Source: an uncultured Oscillospiraceae bacterium (GTDB lineage: Bacteria; Bacillota; Clostridia; Oscillospirales; Oscillospiraceae). Taken from it: a stretch of 21,665 nucleotides of DNA. The notes below the pieces were generated by a model. The model was not told the origin of the DNA. It made no database searches and saw nothing but the letters and a program-made list of their open reading frames with translations. The position numbers were made by a program, and so were the translations under genes. Shown piece by piece: positions 6,754 through 14,144 of this stretch (its first letter is position 1; every line of letters starts with the position of its first letter). The stretch spans positions 1-21,665 of the forward strand of contig CABVDR010000045.1 in NCBI GenBank assembly GCA_902497145.1. The letters are read 5' to 3'.

Positions 6754-8070
6754 ATGGCAAAAAACGACGAAAAGCGGTCTGTCCGCTGTTCCTTCTGCGG
6801 AAAGCATCAGGATCAGGTGCGCCGCCTCATCGCCGGGCCGGGTGCCTATATCTGCAATGAGTGCGTGCAGCTGTGCATGAGCATTCTGGAGGACGAGGGG
6901 GAGCTGGTCCAGGACACCCTGGAGAGCGCCATTCCCGACACCATCCCCGCCCCCCGGGAGATCCACGCTGTGCTGGACCAGTATATCATCGGCCAGGAGA
7001 AGGCCAAGGTGGCCCTGTCTGTGGCGGTGTACAACCACTATAAGCGTATCTACTTTGGCGGAGCGGAAGATGTGGAGCTGCAGAAGAGCAACATCCTGCT
7101 CATGGGCCCCACCGGCTGCGGCAAGACCCTGTTTGCCCAGACCCTGGCCCGGGTGCTGAAGGTGCCCTTCGCCATCGCTGATGCCACCACCCTCACCGAG
7201 GCCGGTTACGTGGGCGACGACGTGGAGAATATTCTGCTGCGCCTGGTCCAGGCTGCTGATTACGACATCGAGCTGGCTGAGCGGGGCATCATCTATATCG
7301 ACGAGATGGATAAGATCGCCCGGAAGAGCGAGAATACCTCCATCACCCGTGACGTGTCCGGCGAGGGTGTGCAGCAGGCTCTGCTGAAGATCCTGGAGGG
7401 TACTGTGGCTAACGTGCCTCCTCAGGGCGGCCGGAAGCACCCCCACCAGGAGTTCATCCAGATCGACACCAAGAACATTCTGTTCATCTGCGGCGGTGCC
7501 TTCGATGGCATTGATAAGATCATTGAGAGCCGCCTGGATAAGCGCTCTCTGGGCTTTGGGGCTGAGATCCAGAGCAAGAAGGAGCGCAACGTGGGCGAAC
7601 TGATGAAGGAGATCCAGCCTCAGGATCTGCTGAAGTTCGGCATTATCCCTGAGCTGGTGGGCCGTCTGCCCATCATCACCACGCTGGAGTCCCTGGACCG
7701 GGACCAGATGGTGCAGATCCTTACCGAGCCCAAGAACGCTCTGGTGAAGCAGTATCAGAAGCTGCTGGAGTACGACGACGTGGAGCTGGACTTCACCCAC
7801 GACGCCCTGGAGGCGGTGGCCGACCGGGCGGTGGAGCGGGGCATCGGCGCCCGTGGCCTGCGGGCCATTCTGGAGGACGTGATGACCAAGATCATGTACG
7901 ACGTGCCCTCCGACCCCACCATTGCCAAGGTGACCATCACCGCTGCCTGCATCCGCGACGGGGAGCCTCCGGAGATCCAGCGGGATCCCCAGCGCACCCA
8001 GCGGCCTCCCTTAGGGAAGGCCACACTGCACGCGGAGCGGGGCGGACTGCCCGGTACCCACGCTGGCTGA
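6754..8070 (+). CDS. clpX: ATP-dependent Clp protease ATPase subunit ClpX
   Basis: A 438-residue AAA+ unfoldase that feeds substrates to ClpP. The N-terminal zinc-binding domain has C12, C15, C34 and C37. Walker A is GPTGCGKT (118-125) and Walker B IIYIDEMD (179-186). The pore-1 loop is GYVG (151-154), the RKH loop is at 227-229 and sensor-2 is GARGLR (365-370). The ClpP-docking loop reads LGF (266-268), where E. coli has IGF. A tail after about residue 400 (rich in P, R, Q) is unlike the conserved core and looks lineage-specific. The start ATG is preceded by GAGGT. A long terminator follows the stop, but lon begins only about 110 bases later. Confidence 0.96.
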   Translation: MAKNDEKRSVRCSFCGKHQDQVRRLIAGPGAYICNECVQLCMSILEDEGELVQDTLESAIPDTIPAPREIHAVLDQYIIGQEKAKVALSVAVYNHYKRIYFGGAEDVELQKSNILLMGPTGCGKTLFAQTLARVLKVPFAIADATTLTEAGYVGDDVENILLRLVQAADYDIELAERGIIYIDEMDKIARKSENTSITRDVSGEGVQQALLKILEGTVANVPPQGGRKHPHQEFIQIDTKNILFICGGAFDGIDKIIESRLDKRSLGFGAEIQSKKERNVGELMKEIQPQDLLKFGIIPELVGRLPIITTLESLDRDQMVQILTEPKNALVKQYQKLLEYDDVELDFTHDALEAVADRAVERGIGARGLRAILEDVMTKIMYDVPSDPTIAKVTITAACIRDGEPPEIQRDPQRTQRPPLGKATLHAERGGLPGTHAG

Positions 8071-8080
8071 TCAAATTTGA

Positions 8081-8128
8081 CAACAGCCCCGCGGTCCCCG
8101 GAAAACGGCGGGCCCGGGGCTGTTTTGT
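8081..8128 (+). terminator. Intrinsic terminator after clpX
   Basis: Outer 10-bp stem AACAGCCCCG (8082-8091) / CGGGGCTGTT (8115-8124), with a further GC-rich inner stem in the enclosed 23 bases, followed by TTTTGTCTCT. It starts 11 bases after the clpX stop and separates clpPX from lon. Confidence 0.78.
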
Positions 8129-8138
8129 CTCTATCCAT

Positions 8139-8154
8139 GGGGGAGAGAGCCCCC
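8139..8154 (+). other. G/C-run hairpin in the lon leader
   Basis: GGGGG (8139-8143) and CCCCC (8150-8154) flank a 6-base loop and are followed by TAAAACCCC. This lies 29 bases before the lon ATG. A similar GGGG-AGAAG-CCCC hairpin occurs at 16715-16727 before the RpiR gene, so it may be a small dispersed element. Confidence 0.4.
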
Positions 8155-8182
8155 TAAAACCCCTTGAGAGGAAGTGATTTTC

Positions 8183-10660
8183 ATGGAAAAGGACTGGACG
8201 ACCCAGGAGGTCAGCACCATGCCCGTCATCGCCCTGCGGGGCCTGACCATCTTTCCCAATGTACTCATCCATTTTGACGTAGCCCGGGAGATCTCCATCA
8301 AAGCCCTGGAGGAAGCCATGACCGCCGGCGACCCGGTGTTCCTGGTGGGGCAGAAGGACTTGTCGGTAGAGAAGCCGGAAGCAAAAGACCTTTACACCGT
8401 CGGCACCGTCTCCAAAGTGCGGCAGATTCTGCGCATGCCCGGGGACAATGTGCGGGTGATGGTGGAGGGCATGTGCCGGGGCAACCTGGAGGAGCTCAAG
8501 CGCACCAGCCCCTATCTGGAGGCGGTAGTACGCACCATCCCCAAAGAGAAGACAGGGAACAACTCCGCCAAGACCGAGGCCCTCATTCGCTCCACTTACG
8601 AGATGTTCCAGCAGTATACCGAGCTGGCTCCCAAGACCGCGCCCGATCTGCTTATCAATGTCTTGGCCAGTGAGGACCCCGGGTACATCGCTGATTTTAT
8701 TGCCCAGAACATCGCCATGCGCAACAGCGATAAGCAGGCGGTGCTGGAGGAGCTGAGGCCGGTGCGCCGCCTGGAGCGGCTCTACCGCCTGCTGTGCCGG
8801 GAGGTGGAGATTCTGGGCCTGGACATGGAGATCCAGAACCGGGCCCGGGAGCAGATGTCCGACAACCAGCGGGACTACTACCTGCGAGAGCAACTCAAGG
8901 CCATCCAGGCCGAGCTGGGCGACGGGGAGGGCGGCGCCGACTCCGAGCTGGACGACTACCGCAAAAAGATTGCGGAAGCCAAGCTGCCCGACACCGTGCG
9001 GGAGCGGCTGGAGAAGGAAGTGAGCCGCCTGGCCAAGCAGCCCTACGGCTCCTCCGAGGCCACCGTCATGCGCAACTACCTGGACGTGTGCCTGGAGCTG
9101 CCCTGGGGCAAGCGCACGAAAGAGAAGATCAGCGTGGAGAGCGCCCGAAAGGTGCTGGACCACGACCACTTCGGCCTGGAGAAGGTGAAGGAGCGGGTGC
9201 TGGAGTTCCTGGCAGTCCGTCAGCTCACACCTGACCTGAAGGGGCAAGTGATTTGCCTTGTCGGACCTCCTGGCGTGGGCAAGACCTCCATCGCCATGTC
9301 GGTGGCCCGTGCCCTGCACCGGAAGCTGGGCCGCATCTCTCTGGGCGGCGTCAGCGACGAGGCGGAGATCCGGGGCCACCGGAAAACTTACGTGGGTTCT
9401 ATGCCCGGCCGGATCATCTCCGCCATCAACCAGGCTGGCAGCTGCAACCCCTTGCTGCTGCTGGACGAGATCGACAAGATGGGCAGCGACCACCGGGGCG
9501 ACCCCGCCGCCGCGTTGCTGGAGGTACTGGACGTGGAGCAGAACAGCACCTTCCGGGATAACTTCCTGGAGGTGCCCTTCGACCTGTCCGATGTGCTCTT
9601 TATTACCACTGCCAACACCACCGAGACCATCCCCCGTCCTCTGCTGGACCGGATGGAGGTCATCGAGCTGCCCAGCTACACCGACGAGGAGAAGCTGCAG
9701 ATCGCCAAGCGCCACCTGCTGCCCAAGGAGCTCAAGCGACACGGGCTGACCAAAACTCAGCTCAAGGTGTCCGACGGGGCCATCCGTACTCTGATCACCT
9801 CCTATACCCGGGAGTCCGGTGTGCGTGTACTGGAGCGGACTCTGGGCAGCCTGTGTCGGAAGGCGGCTATGAAGCTGGTGTCCGACGAGGTAAAGCAGGT
9901 CCGGGTGACGGATAAGGACCTGAAAGACCTGCTGGGCGCGCCCAAGTACTACCCCGAGCGGCAGGTGCTGGAGGAGCGGGTCGGCGTGGTCAACGGTCTG
10001 GCCTGGACTTCCGTGGGCGGCGAGCTGCTGGAGGTAGAGGTTAACGTGGTGCCCGGCTCCGGCAAGGTGGAGCTCACCGGCAACCTGGGCGACGTGATGA
10101 AGGAGTCGGCCCATGCCGCCCTCAGCTTCATCCGCAGTCAGGCCGACCGTCTGGGTATTCCTGCCGACTTCTATAAGGAGAAGGACATCCACGTCCACTT
10201 CCCGGAGGGAGCCGTGCCCAAGGACGGGCCCTCTGCCGGCATCGCCATCACCACCGCCATGGTGTCCGCCCTGACTGGCTGCCCGGTGCGCCGTGGCATC
10301 GCCATCACCACCGCTATGGTGTCTGCCCTCACCGGCTCGCCGGTGCGCCGCGGCATCGCCATGACCGGCGAAGTCACCCTGCGGGGCCGGGTGCTGCCCA
10401 TCGGCGGCCTGCGGGAAAAGACCATGGCCGCTCTGCGCAACGGCATCCAGACGGTCATTATCCCCGCTGACAATGAGAAGGACCTGGACGAGATCGACCA
10501 GACGGTGCGCAATGCCCTGAACTTTGTGCTGGTGGATCAGGCTGACCAGGTGCTGGCCGAGGCCATTCTGCCCCCCGGGGGCGCGGCCGAGCGGGACAAG
10601 GCGCTGGATTCCAAGCTGCCGGATTCCCGCAGCCGGGGCCACGCCCAGCTGCGCCAATAA
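8183..10660 (+). CDS. lon: ATP-dependent Lon protease with an internal 19-residue tandem duplication
   Basis: 825 residues, LonA type. The N-terminal substrate domain opens with MPVIALRGLTIFPN. The AAA+ module has Walker A GPPGVGKT (361-368) and Walker B LLLLDEID (424-431). The C-terminal protease domain has catalytic S684 in KDGPSAG and K746 in GGLREK. In E. coli Lon these two residues (S679 and K722) are 43 apart; here they are 62 apart. The extra 19 come from a tandem repeat of GIAITTAMVSALTG-x-PVRR (686-704 and 705-723). The ATG at 8183 is preferred over the GTG at 8174 because GAGAGGAAG ends 8 bases before it. Lon degrades damaged and regulatory proteins. It precedes engB by 11 bases, so the two are probably cotranscribed. 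Whether this Lon is active is not decided by sequence. Confidence 0.96.
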   Translation: MEKDWTTQEVSTMPVIALRGLTIFPNVLIHFDVAREISIKALEEAMTAGDPVFLVGQKDLSVEKPEAKDLYTVGTVSKVRQILRMPGDNVRVMVEGMCRGNLEELKRTSPYLEAVVRTIPKEKTGNNSAKTEALIRSTYEMFQQYTELAPKTAPDLLINVLASEDPGYIADFIAQNIAMRNSDKQAVLEELRPVRRLERLYRLLCREVEILGLDMEIQNRAREQMSDNQRDYYLREQLKAIQAELGDGEGGADSELDDYRKKIAEAKLPDTVRERLEKEVSRLAKQPYGSSEATVMRNYLDVCLELPWGKRTKEKISVESARKVLDHDHFGLEKVKERVLEFLAVRQLTPDLKGQVICLVGPPGVGKTSIAMSVARALHRKLGRISLGGVSDEAEIRGHRKTYVGSMPGRIISAINQAGSCNPLLLLDEIDKMGSDHRGDPAAALLEVLDVEQNSTFRDNFLEVPFDLSDVLFITTANTTETIPRPLLDRMEVIELPSYTDEEKLQIAKRHLLPKELKRHGLTKTQLKVSDGAIRTLITSYTRESGVRVLERTLGSLCRKAAMKLVSDEVKQVRVTDKDLKDLLGAPKYYPERQVLEERVGVVNGLAWTSVGGELLEVEVNVVPGSGKVELTGNLGDVMKESAHAALSFIRSQADRLGIPADFYKEKDIHVHFPEGAVPKDGPSAGIAITTAMVSALTGCPVRRGIAITTAMVSALTGSPVRRGIAMTGEVTLRGRVLPIGGLREKTMAALRNGIQTVIIPADNEKDLDEIDQTVRNALNFVLVDQADQVLAEAILPPGGAAERDKALDSKLPDSRSRGHAQLRQ
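10238..10351 (+). repeat. 57-bp in-frame tandem duplication in lon
   Basis: Copy 1 is 10238-10294 and copy 2 is 10295-10351. They differ at 7 of 57 positions: five changes are silent, and two fall in one codon (TGC Cys vs TCG Ser). Each copy starts GGCATCGCCATCACC. The unduplicated sequence right after (10352 onward) starts GGCATCGCCATGACC, so 15-base near-identical repeats probably flanked the ancestral unit and seeded the duplication. Confidence 0.95.
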
Positions 10661-10671
10661 GGAGGACCAAT

Positions 10672-11307
10672 ATGGCCATCAATCTGCAAAAGGCGGAGTT
10701 TATTCTCTCCGCCGTGGCCCCCAAGTATTTTCTGCGGGACGGACTGCCCCAGGTGGCCTTTTCCGGCCGCTCCAATGTGGGCAAGTCCTCGGTCATTAAC
10801 CGCCTGCTCAACCGGAAGAATTTTGCCCGGGTGGGTGCCGCTCCCGGCAAGACCACCCAGATCAACTACTTTAAAATCGACAATGCCTTCTATCTGGTGG
10901 ACCTGCCAGGCTACGGCTACGCCAAGGTATCCAAGGCCGAGCGGGACCGCTGGGGCAAGCTGATGGAGAGCTACTTTGCCGACCCGGAGCTGATGACGCT
11001 GGGGGTCATGATTGTGGATTCCCGGCACAAGCCCACAGCGGACGACTGTACCATGGCCCGGTGGTACCGGGAGGCGGGCTGCCCCTTTGTGGTGGTAGCC
11101 AACAAGCTGGACAAGCTGAAAAAGAGTGAGATCGAGCCCAACCTCCAGACCATCCGGGATACCCTGGAGCTAGGGGAGAAGGATGTGGTCATTCCCTTCT
11201 CTGCGGAAAAGGGGACAGGCCGGCAGGAGCTGGTCTCTGCCATTCTGGACAGCGTACAGGGGCGCAAGAGTGCTCCCGCTTGTCAAGCGGACGAAAACTT
11301 GGTATAA
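10672..11307 (+). CDS. engB: Ribosome biogenesis GTP-binding protein EngB (YsxC/YihA)
   Basis: A 211-residue TrmE-Era-type GTPase, essential in many bacteria for 50S assembly. Motifs in order: G1 GRSNVGKS (32-39), G2 region GKTTQ (59-63), G3 DLPGYGYA (77-84), G4 NKLD (144-147) and G5 SAEK (177-180). The last dozen or so residues (SAPACQADENLV) are poorly conserved, and their DNA doubles as the next promoter: the TAA stop lies within its TATAAT. AAGGAGG precedes the ATG. Lying just behind lon is a common Firmicute arrangement. Confidence 0.96.
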   Translation: MAINLQKAEFILSAVAPKYFLRDGLPQVAFSGRSNVGKSSVINRLLNRKNFARVGAAPGKTTQINYFKIDNAFYLVDLPGYGYAKVSKAERDRWGKLMESYFADPELMTLGVMIVDSRHKPTADDCTMARWYREAGCPFVVVANKLDKLKKSEIEPNLQTIRDTLELGEKDVVIPFSAEKGTGRQELVSAILDSVQGRKSAPACQADENLV

Positions 11308-11308
11308 T
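11280..11308 (+). promoter_or_regulatory. Near-consensus promoter overlapping the engB 3' end
   Basis: -35 TTGTCA (11280-11285), 17-base spacer, perfect -10 TATAAT (11303-11308), extended by TGG (11300-11302). It should drive the M50 peptidase-scpAB run. The -10 contains the engB stop codon (11305-11307). Confidence 0.85.
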
Positions 11309-11318
11309 TTTGTTGCCT

Positions 11319-11340
11319 GAGGGGGCCGTTTGGCCCCCTC
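11319..11340 (+). terminator. Strong hairpin after engB, at the start of the next transcript
   Basis: Perfect 9-bp stem GAGGGGGCC (11319-11327) / GGCCCCCTC (11332-11340), loop GTTT, followed by only TT then GCGG. It may end the lon-engB transcript. It also lies a few bases after the predicted start of the new transcript, so it could serve as a 5' structure or attenuate that transcript. Confidence 0.55.
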
Positions 11341-11374
11341 TTGCGGTAACCGAGCAAATAAAGAGGAACACGGT

Positions 11375-12061
11375 ATGGGCGCGTTAACGGAATTTCTTCA
11401 CCACATGGACTGGCAGAGCATGCTCATGTTTTTGATGAGCGCGGTGGCCTGCCTCATCTGCCTGACGATCCACGAGTTGTCCCACGGCCTGATAGCCCGG
11501 CTGCTGGGGGACCCAACTGCCAAGGTAAACGGGCGGCTGACCCTCAACCCCCTGGCCCACATCGACTGGGTAGGTTTGTTCCTGCTGCTGACGGTGGGGG
11601 TGGGCTGGGCCAAGCCCGTGCCGGTGGATATGCGAAACTTCCGCAACCCCAAGGCGGGTATGGCGGCCACCGCCCTGGCTGGCCCCATCTCCAACTTCCT
11701 TCTTGCCTTTGTATGCGTGGCCCTGGGGGGCTTTGTGCTCTGGAGCGGGATGCAGGAGGTCTGGTCGGCCTATCTGCTGCTGTTTTTGTGTCAGCTTGCC
11801 GTGCTGAATGTGGGATTGGGGGCTTTTAACCTTATCCCTATCCCGCCGCTGGACGGCTCCCGGGTGGTGAGTGCCTTTCTGCCTGACCGAGCCTATCGGT
11901 GGCTTATGCAGCGGGAGCGGTTCCTCATCGTGGCAGTGGTACTGCTGGCCTGGTCCGGGATTCTGGGCGGGCCCCTGGAGGCGGCCATTGCCTGGGTATT
12001 GAAGGCCATGTGCCATGTGACCGGGTTTCCCTTTTCCATTATGGTCTACTATTTCTTCTAA
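11375..12061 (+). CDS. Site-2 protease family (M50) membrane metallopeptidase
   Basis: 228 residues with four or more hydrophobic segments. Zinc site: HELSH (33-37, H33, E34, H37) in the first long membrane helix. The third-ligand region is NLIPIPPLDG (152-161) with D160. This is the compact M50 type without a PDZ domain, predicted to cut substrates within the membrane. It resembles the small YwhC-like group found beside scpA in Clostridia. The substrate is not readable from the sequence. The ATG at 11375 is chosen because AGAGGA lies 7 bases upstream; the frame opens earlier, within the leader hairpin. It is the first gene of the run, and the scpA ribosome site begins immediately after its stop. 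Confidence 0.9.
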   Translation: MGALTEFLHHMDWQSMLMFLMSAVACLICLTIHELSHGLIARLLGDPTAKVNGRLTLNPLAHIDWVGLFLLLTVGVGWAKPVPVDMRNFRNPKAGMAATALAGPISNFLLAFVCVALGGFVLWSGMQEVWSAYLLLFLCQLAVLNVGLGAFNLIPIPPLDGSRVVSAFLPDRAYRWLMQRERFLIVAVVLLAWSGILGGPLEAAIAWVLKAMCHVTGFPFSIMVYYFF

Positions 12062-12075
12062 AGGGAGGGGCGGGA

Positions 12076-12882
12076 TTGGACAGTCCCATCTATCATCTCC
12101 AGGGTGTGGTCAAGGATAAGTCGGAGGACATGCAGGACTTTGTGGGTCCGCTGGACCTGATTTTGCACCTGCTGAGCAAAAATAAAATGGAGATCAAGGA
12201 CATCCAGATCTCCCTCATCCTGGACCAGTATCTGGCCTGGATGAACCAGCGCAAGCAGCTGGATCTGGAGGTGGCCAGTGAGTTTGTCACCATGGCCTCC
12301 CACTTGGTCTATATCAAAACCCGTATGCTCCTCTCCATCCACGACGAGGAGGCTATGAGCGAGATGGAGCAGCTCATTGCCACCCTGGAGGCCCACCAGC
12401 GCAACGAGAACTATCTGAAAATCAAAGAGATCATCCCATTGCTGGATGATCGGTTCCGCTATGGCCGGGATTTGATCACCAAGACTCCGGAGCCCATCCA
12501 GCCCGATAAGGCCTACCAGTATGTCCACCCCAAGGAGGATCTGCGGAAGGCCATGCAGCAGGTGATGGCCCGCTCGGACAACAAGCTGCCGCCCCCGGTG
12601 TCCGCCTTTCAGGGCATTGTGGGCCGGGAGCCCTATCCGGTGGCGGAGAAGGCCGCCGAGATCATCCAGCGGCTGGTACACCTGGGGGTCACCCGGTTCC
12701 GTGCCCTGTTCCGGGGCAACCGGAGCCGCTCGGAGGTGGTGGCCACCTTCATCGCCGTGCTGGAGCTGTGCAAGGCCCACCGCCTGCGTCTGGCTGGCAC
12801 AGAGGAGGACTGTACCGTCACCTGCATCCAGGGGGACGAGGCGCAGCCTCTGGAGATCACCGCCGACGGGCCGGAGGAATAA
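12076..12882 (+). CDS. scpA: Segregation and condensation protein A
   Basis: A 268-residue kleisin that bridges the SMC head domains in bacterial condensin. The N-terminal motif DFVGPLDLILHLLSKNK (21-37) is the family signature, and the C-terminal winged helix includes RSEVVATFIAVLELCK (218-233). The start is probably TTG at 12076: GGGAGGGG (12063-12070) ends 5 bases before it and homologues begin at this region. The open frame extends far upstream into the M50 gene, but that part is a shadow. A polar linker at about 130-180 joins the two domains. scpB follows 12 bases after the stop. smc itself is not in the window. Confidence 0.94.
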   Translation: MDSPIYHLQGVVKDKSEDMQDFVGPLDLILHLLSKNKMEIKDIQISLILDQYLAWMNQRKQLDLEVASEFVTMASHLVYIKTRMLLSIHDEEAMSEMEQLIATLEAHQRNENYLKIKEIIPLLDDRFRYGRDLITKTPEPIQPDKAYQYVHPKEDLRKAMQQVMARSDNKLPPPVSAFQGIVGREPYPVAEKAAEIIQRLVHLGVTRFRALFRGNRSRSEVVATFIAVLELCKAHRLRLAGTEEDCTVTCIQGDEAQPLEITADGPEE

Positions 12883-12894
12883 GGGGGGAAGCCC

Positions 12895-13503
12895 ATGGAA
12901 GTCAAGGAATTGGAAGCCGCCCTGGAGGGTATCCTGTTTGCAGCGGGAGAGCCGGTCGGGGTGGAGCGGCTGTGTCTCAGTCTGGAGACCGACCGGCCCA
13001 CTCTGGACGCGGTGGCCAAACAGCTGATGGACCGCTACCGCTATGAGCGCCGGGGCATCCGTATTGTGCGCATGGACGCCAGCTACCAGATGTGCTCCGC
13101 CCCGGAGTACGCCACCTATATCCGTAAAACCCTGGAGGGCCGCAAGCCCCCCAGACTGTCTCAGCCTGCCCTGGAGGTGCTGGCCATTATCGCCTACTAC
13201 CAGCCGGTGACCCGGGCCTATGTGGATCAGATCCGCGGGGTGGACAGCGCCTACACGGTGGGCCTGCTGCTGGAGCGGGAGCTCATTGAGGAGAGCGGGC
13301 GGCTGGCGGTGCCTGGACGGCCCATTTTGTACCGCACCACGAAAAACTTTCTCCGCTCCTTCGGTATGGCCTCTCTGGAGGAGCTGCCGCCCTTGCCGGA
13401 CGGCTCCCAGGAGGGCAGCCAGATGACTCTGGAGTTGGAGCAGGCGGTGGAACGCCTGCGGGCGGAGGAGAGCGGGGAGGCCTCCCCGGAGGAAGAACCA
13501 TGA
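12895..13503 (+). CDS. scpB: Segregation and condensation protein B
   Basis: 202 residues with two winged-helix domains; as a dimer it binds the ScpA linker and completes the SMC-ScpAB complex. Family blocks seen: LEAALEGILFAAGEPV (6-21), LSQPALEVLAIIAYYQPVTR (88-107), IRGVDS (113-118) and GRPILYRTTKNFLRSFG (141-157). The C-terminal 40 residues are acidic and variable. AAGGGGGGAAG forms the ribosome site. The stop overlaps the next ATG by 4 bases (ATGA), so the DUF2953 gene is translationally coupled to it. Confidence 0.96.
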   Translation: MEVKELEAALEGILFAAGEPVGVERLCLSLETDRPTLDAVAKQLMDRYRYERRGIRIVRMDASYQMCSAPEYATYIRKTLEGRKPPRLSQPALEVLAIIAYYQPVTRAYVDQIRGVDSAYTVGLLLERELIEESGRLAVPGRPILYRTTKNFLRSFGMASLEELPPLPDGSQEGSQMTLELEQAVERLRAEESGEASPEEEP

Positions 13504-14141
13504 TCGGTTGGATCATCGCGGGTGTGCTTGTTCTTTTATCGTGCCTGATTGCCAGTCTCCGGCTGGGGGTGGGAGGGTCCCATACCCAGGAGGAGGGAAT
13601 CCAGGTCTGGCTGCGGCTGGGACCGGCTCGGATCACCCTCTACCCCAGGCCGAAGAAACAAGCCAAACCGGCCAAGGAAGAGAAGGCCAAGCCCCCGAAG
13701 GAAAAGAAGAAACCGAAAAAAGAGAGACCCCCAAAAAAGCCCTTCACCGGGGAGCAGATCGTCGCTCTGGTGCGGCAGCTCATCCCACTGGCCCTGGAGG
13801 CGGCGGGGAGCTTCCGCCGCAAGCTGCGCATCGACGTGCTGGACGCCCGCTTGGTGGTGGGAGAGCCGGACCCGGCGGACGCGGCGATGCACTACGGCCA
13901 GGCCAGCGCGGCCCTGGGCGCCCTGTGGGGGCCGCTCAATGAGGCCTTCCAGATCAAGGACGGCCGGGCCAGGGTGGACATAGACTTTCAGCAGGAGCAC
14001 TGGGCCCTGTGGGGCCGCGTGCAGATGACCCTGACGGTGGGACAGCTGGTGTGGCTGGGCCTGCGCTATGGCGCGGCAGTTCTGAATATTCTGCGGGAAA
14101 CCCGCAAAGAATCGAAAAAAGAGCAGAGAAAGGCGGCCTGA
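13500..14141 (+). CDS. DUF2953 domain membrane-anchored protein
   Basis: 213 residues. An N-terminal hydrophobic helix (about 2-20) is followed by a short beta-rich stretch. Next comes a striking Lys/Pro/Glu linker at 52-81, where almost every residue is K, P, E or A. The C-terminal region holds the conserved core RIDVLDARLVVGEPDPADAA (110-129) and ends in a second hydrophobic segment (about 178-197) and a basic tail. This matches DUF2953, which commonly sits next to GerW/YtfJ in spore formers; its function is unknown. Overlap with scpB and a 3-base gap to gerW place it inside the operon. A sporulation link is inferred from neighbours only. Confidence 0.82.
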   Translation: MIGWIIAGVLVLLSCLIASLRLGVGGSHTQEEGIQVWLRLGPARITLYPRPKKQAKPAKEEKAKPPKEKKKPKKERPPKKPFTGEQIVALVRQLIPLALEAAGSFRRKLRIDVLDARLVVGEPDPADAAMHYGQASAALGALWGPLNEAFQIKDGRARVDIDFQQEHWALWGRVQMTLTVGQLVWLGLRYGAAVLNILRETRKESKKEQRKAA

Positions 14142-14144
14142 ACA

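Noticed and set aside
10238..10351. Lon repeat as an assembly or sequencing artefact
   Set aside because: The two copies differ at seven positions spread over the unit, mostly silent, which a collapsed or stuttered read would not produce. Long-read confirmation is still listed as a check.
7937..10657. Very long open frame on the minus strand opposite lon (also 6115-7800, 13536-16133 and 4420-5952)
   Set aside because: These are mirror images of GC-rich codon use in the real + strand genes. They have no ribosome sites or recognisable domains, and they lie wholly opposite well-identified genes.
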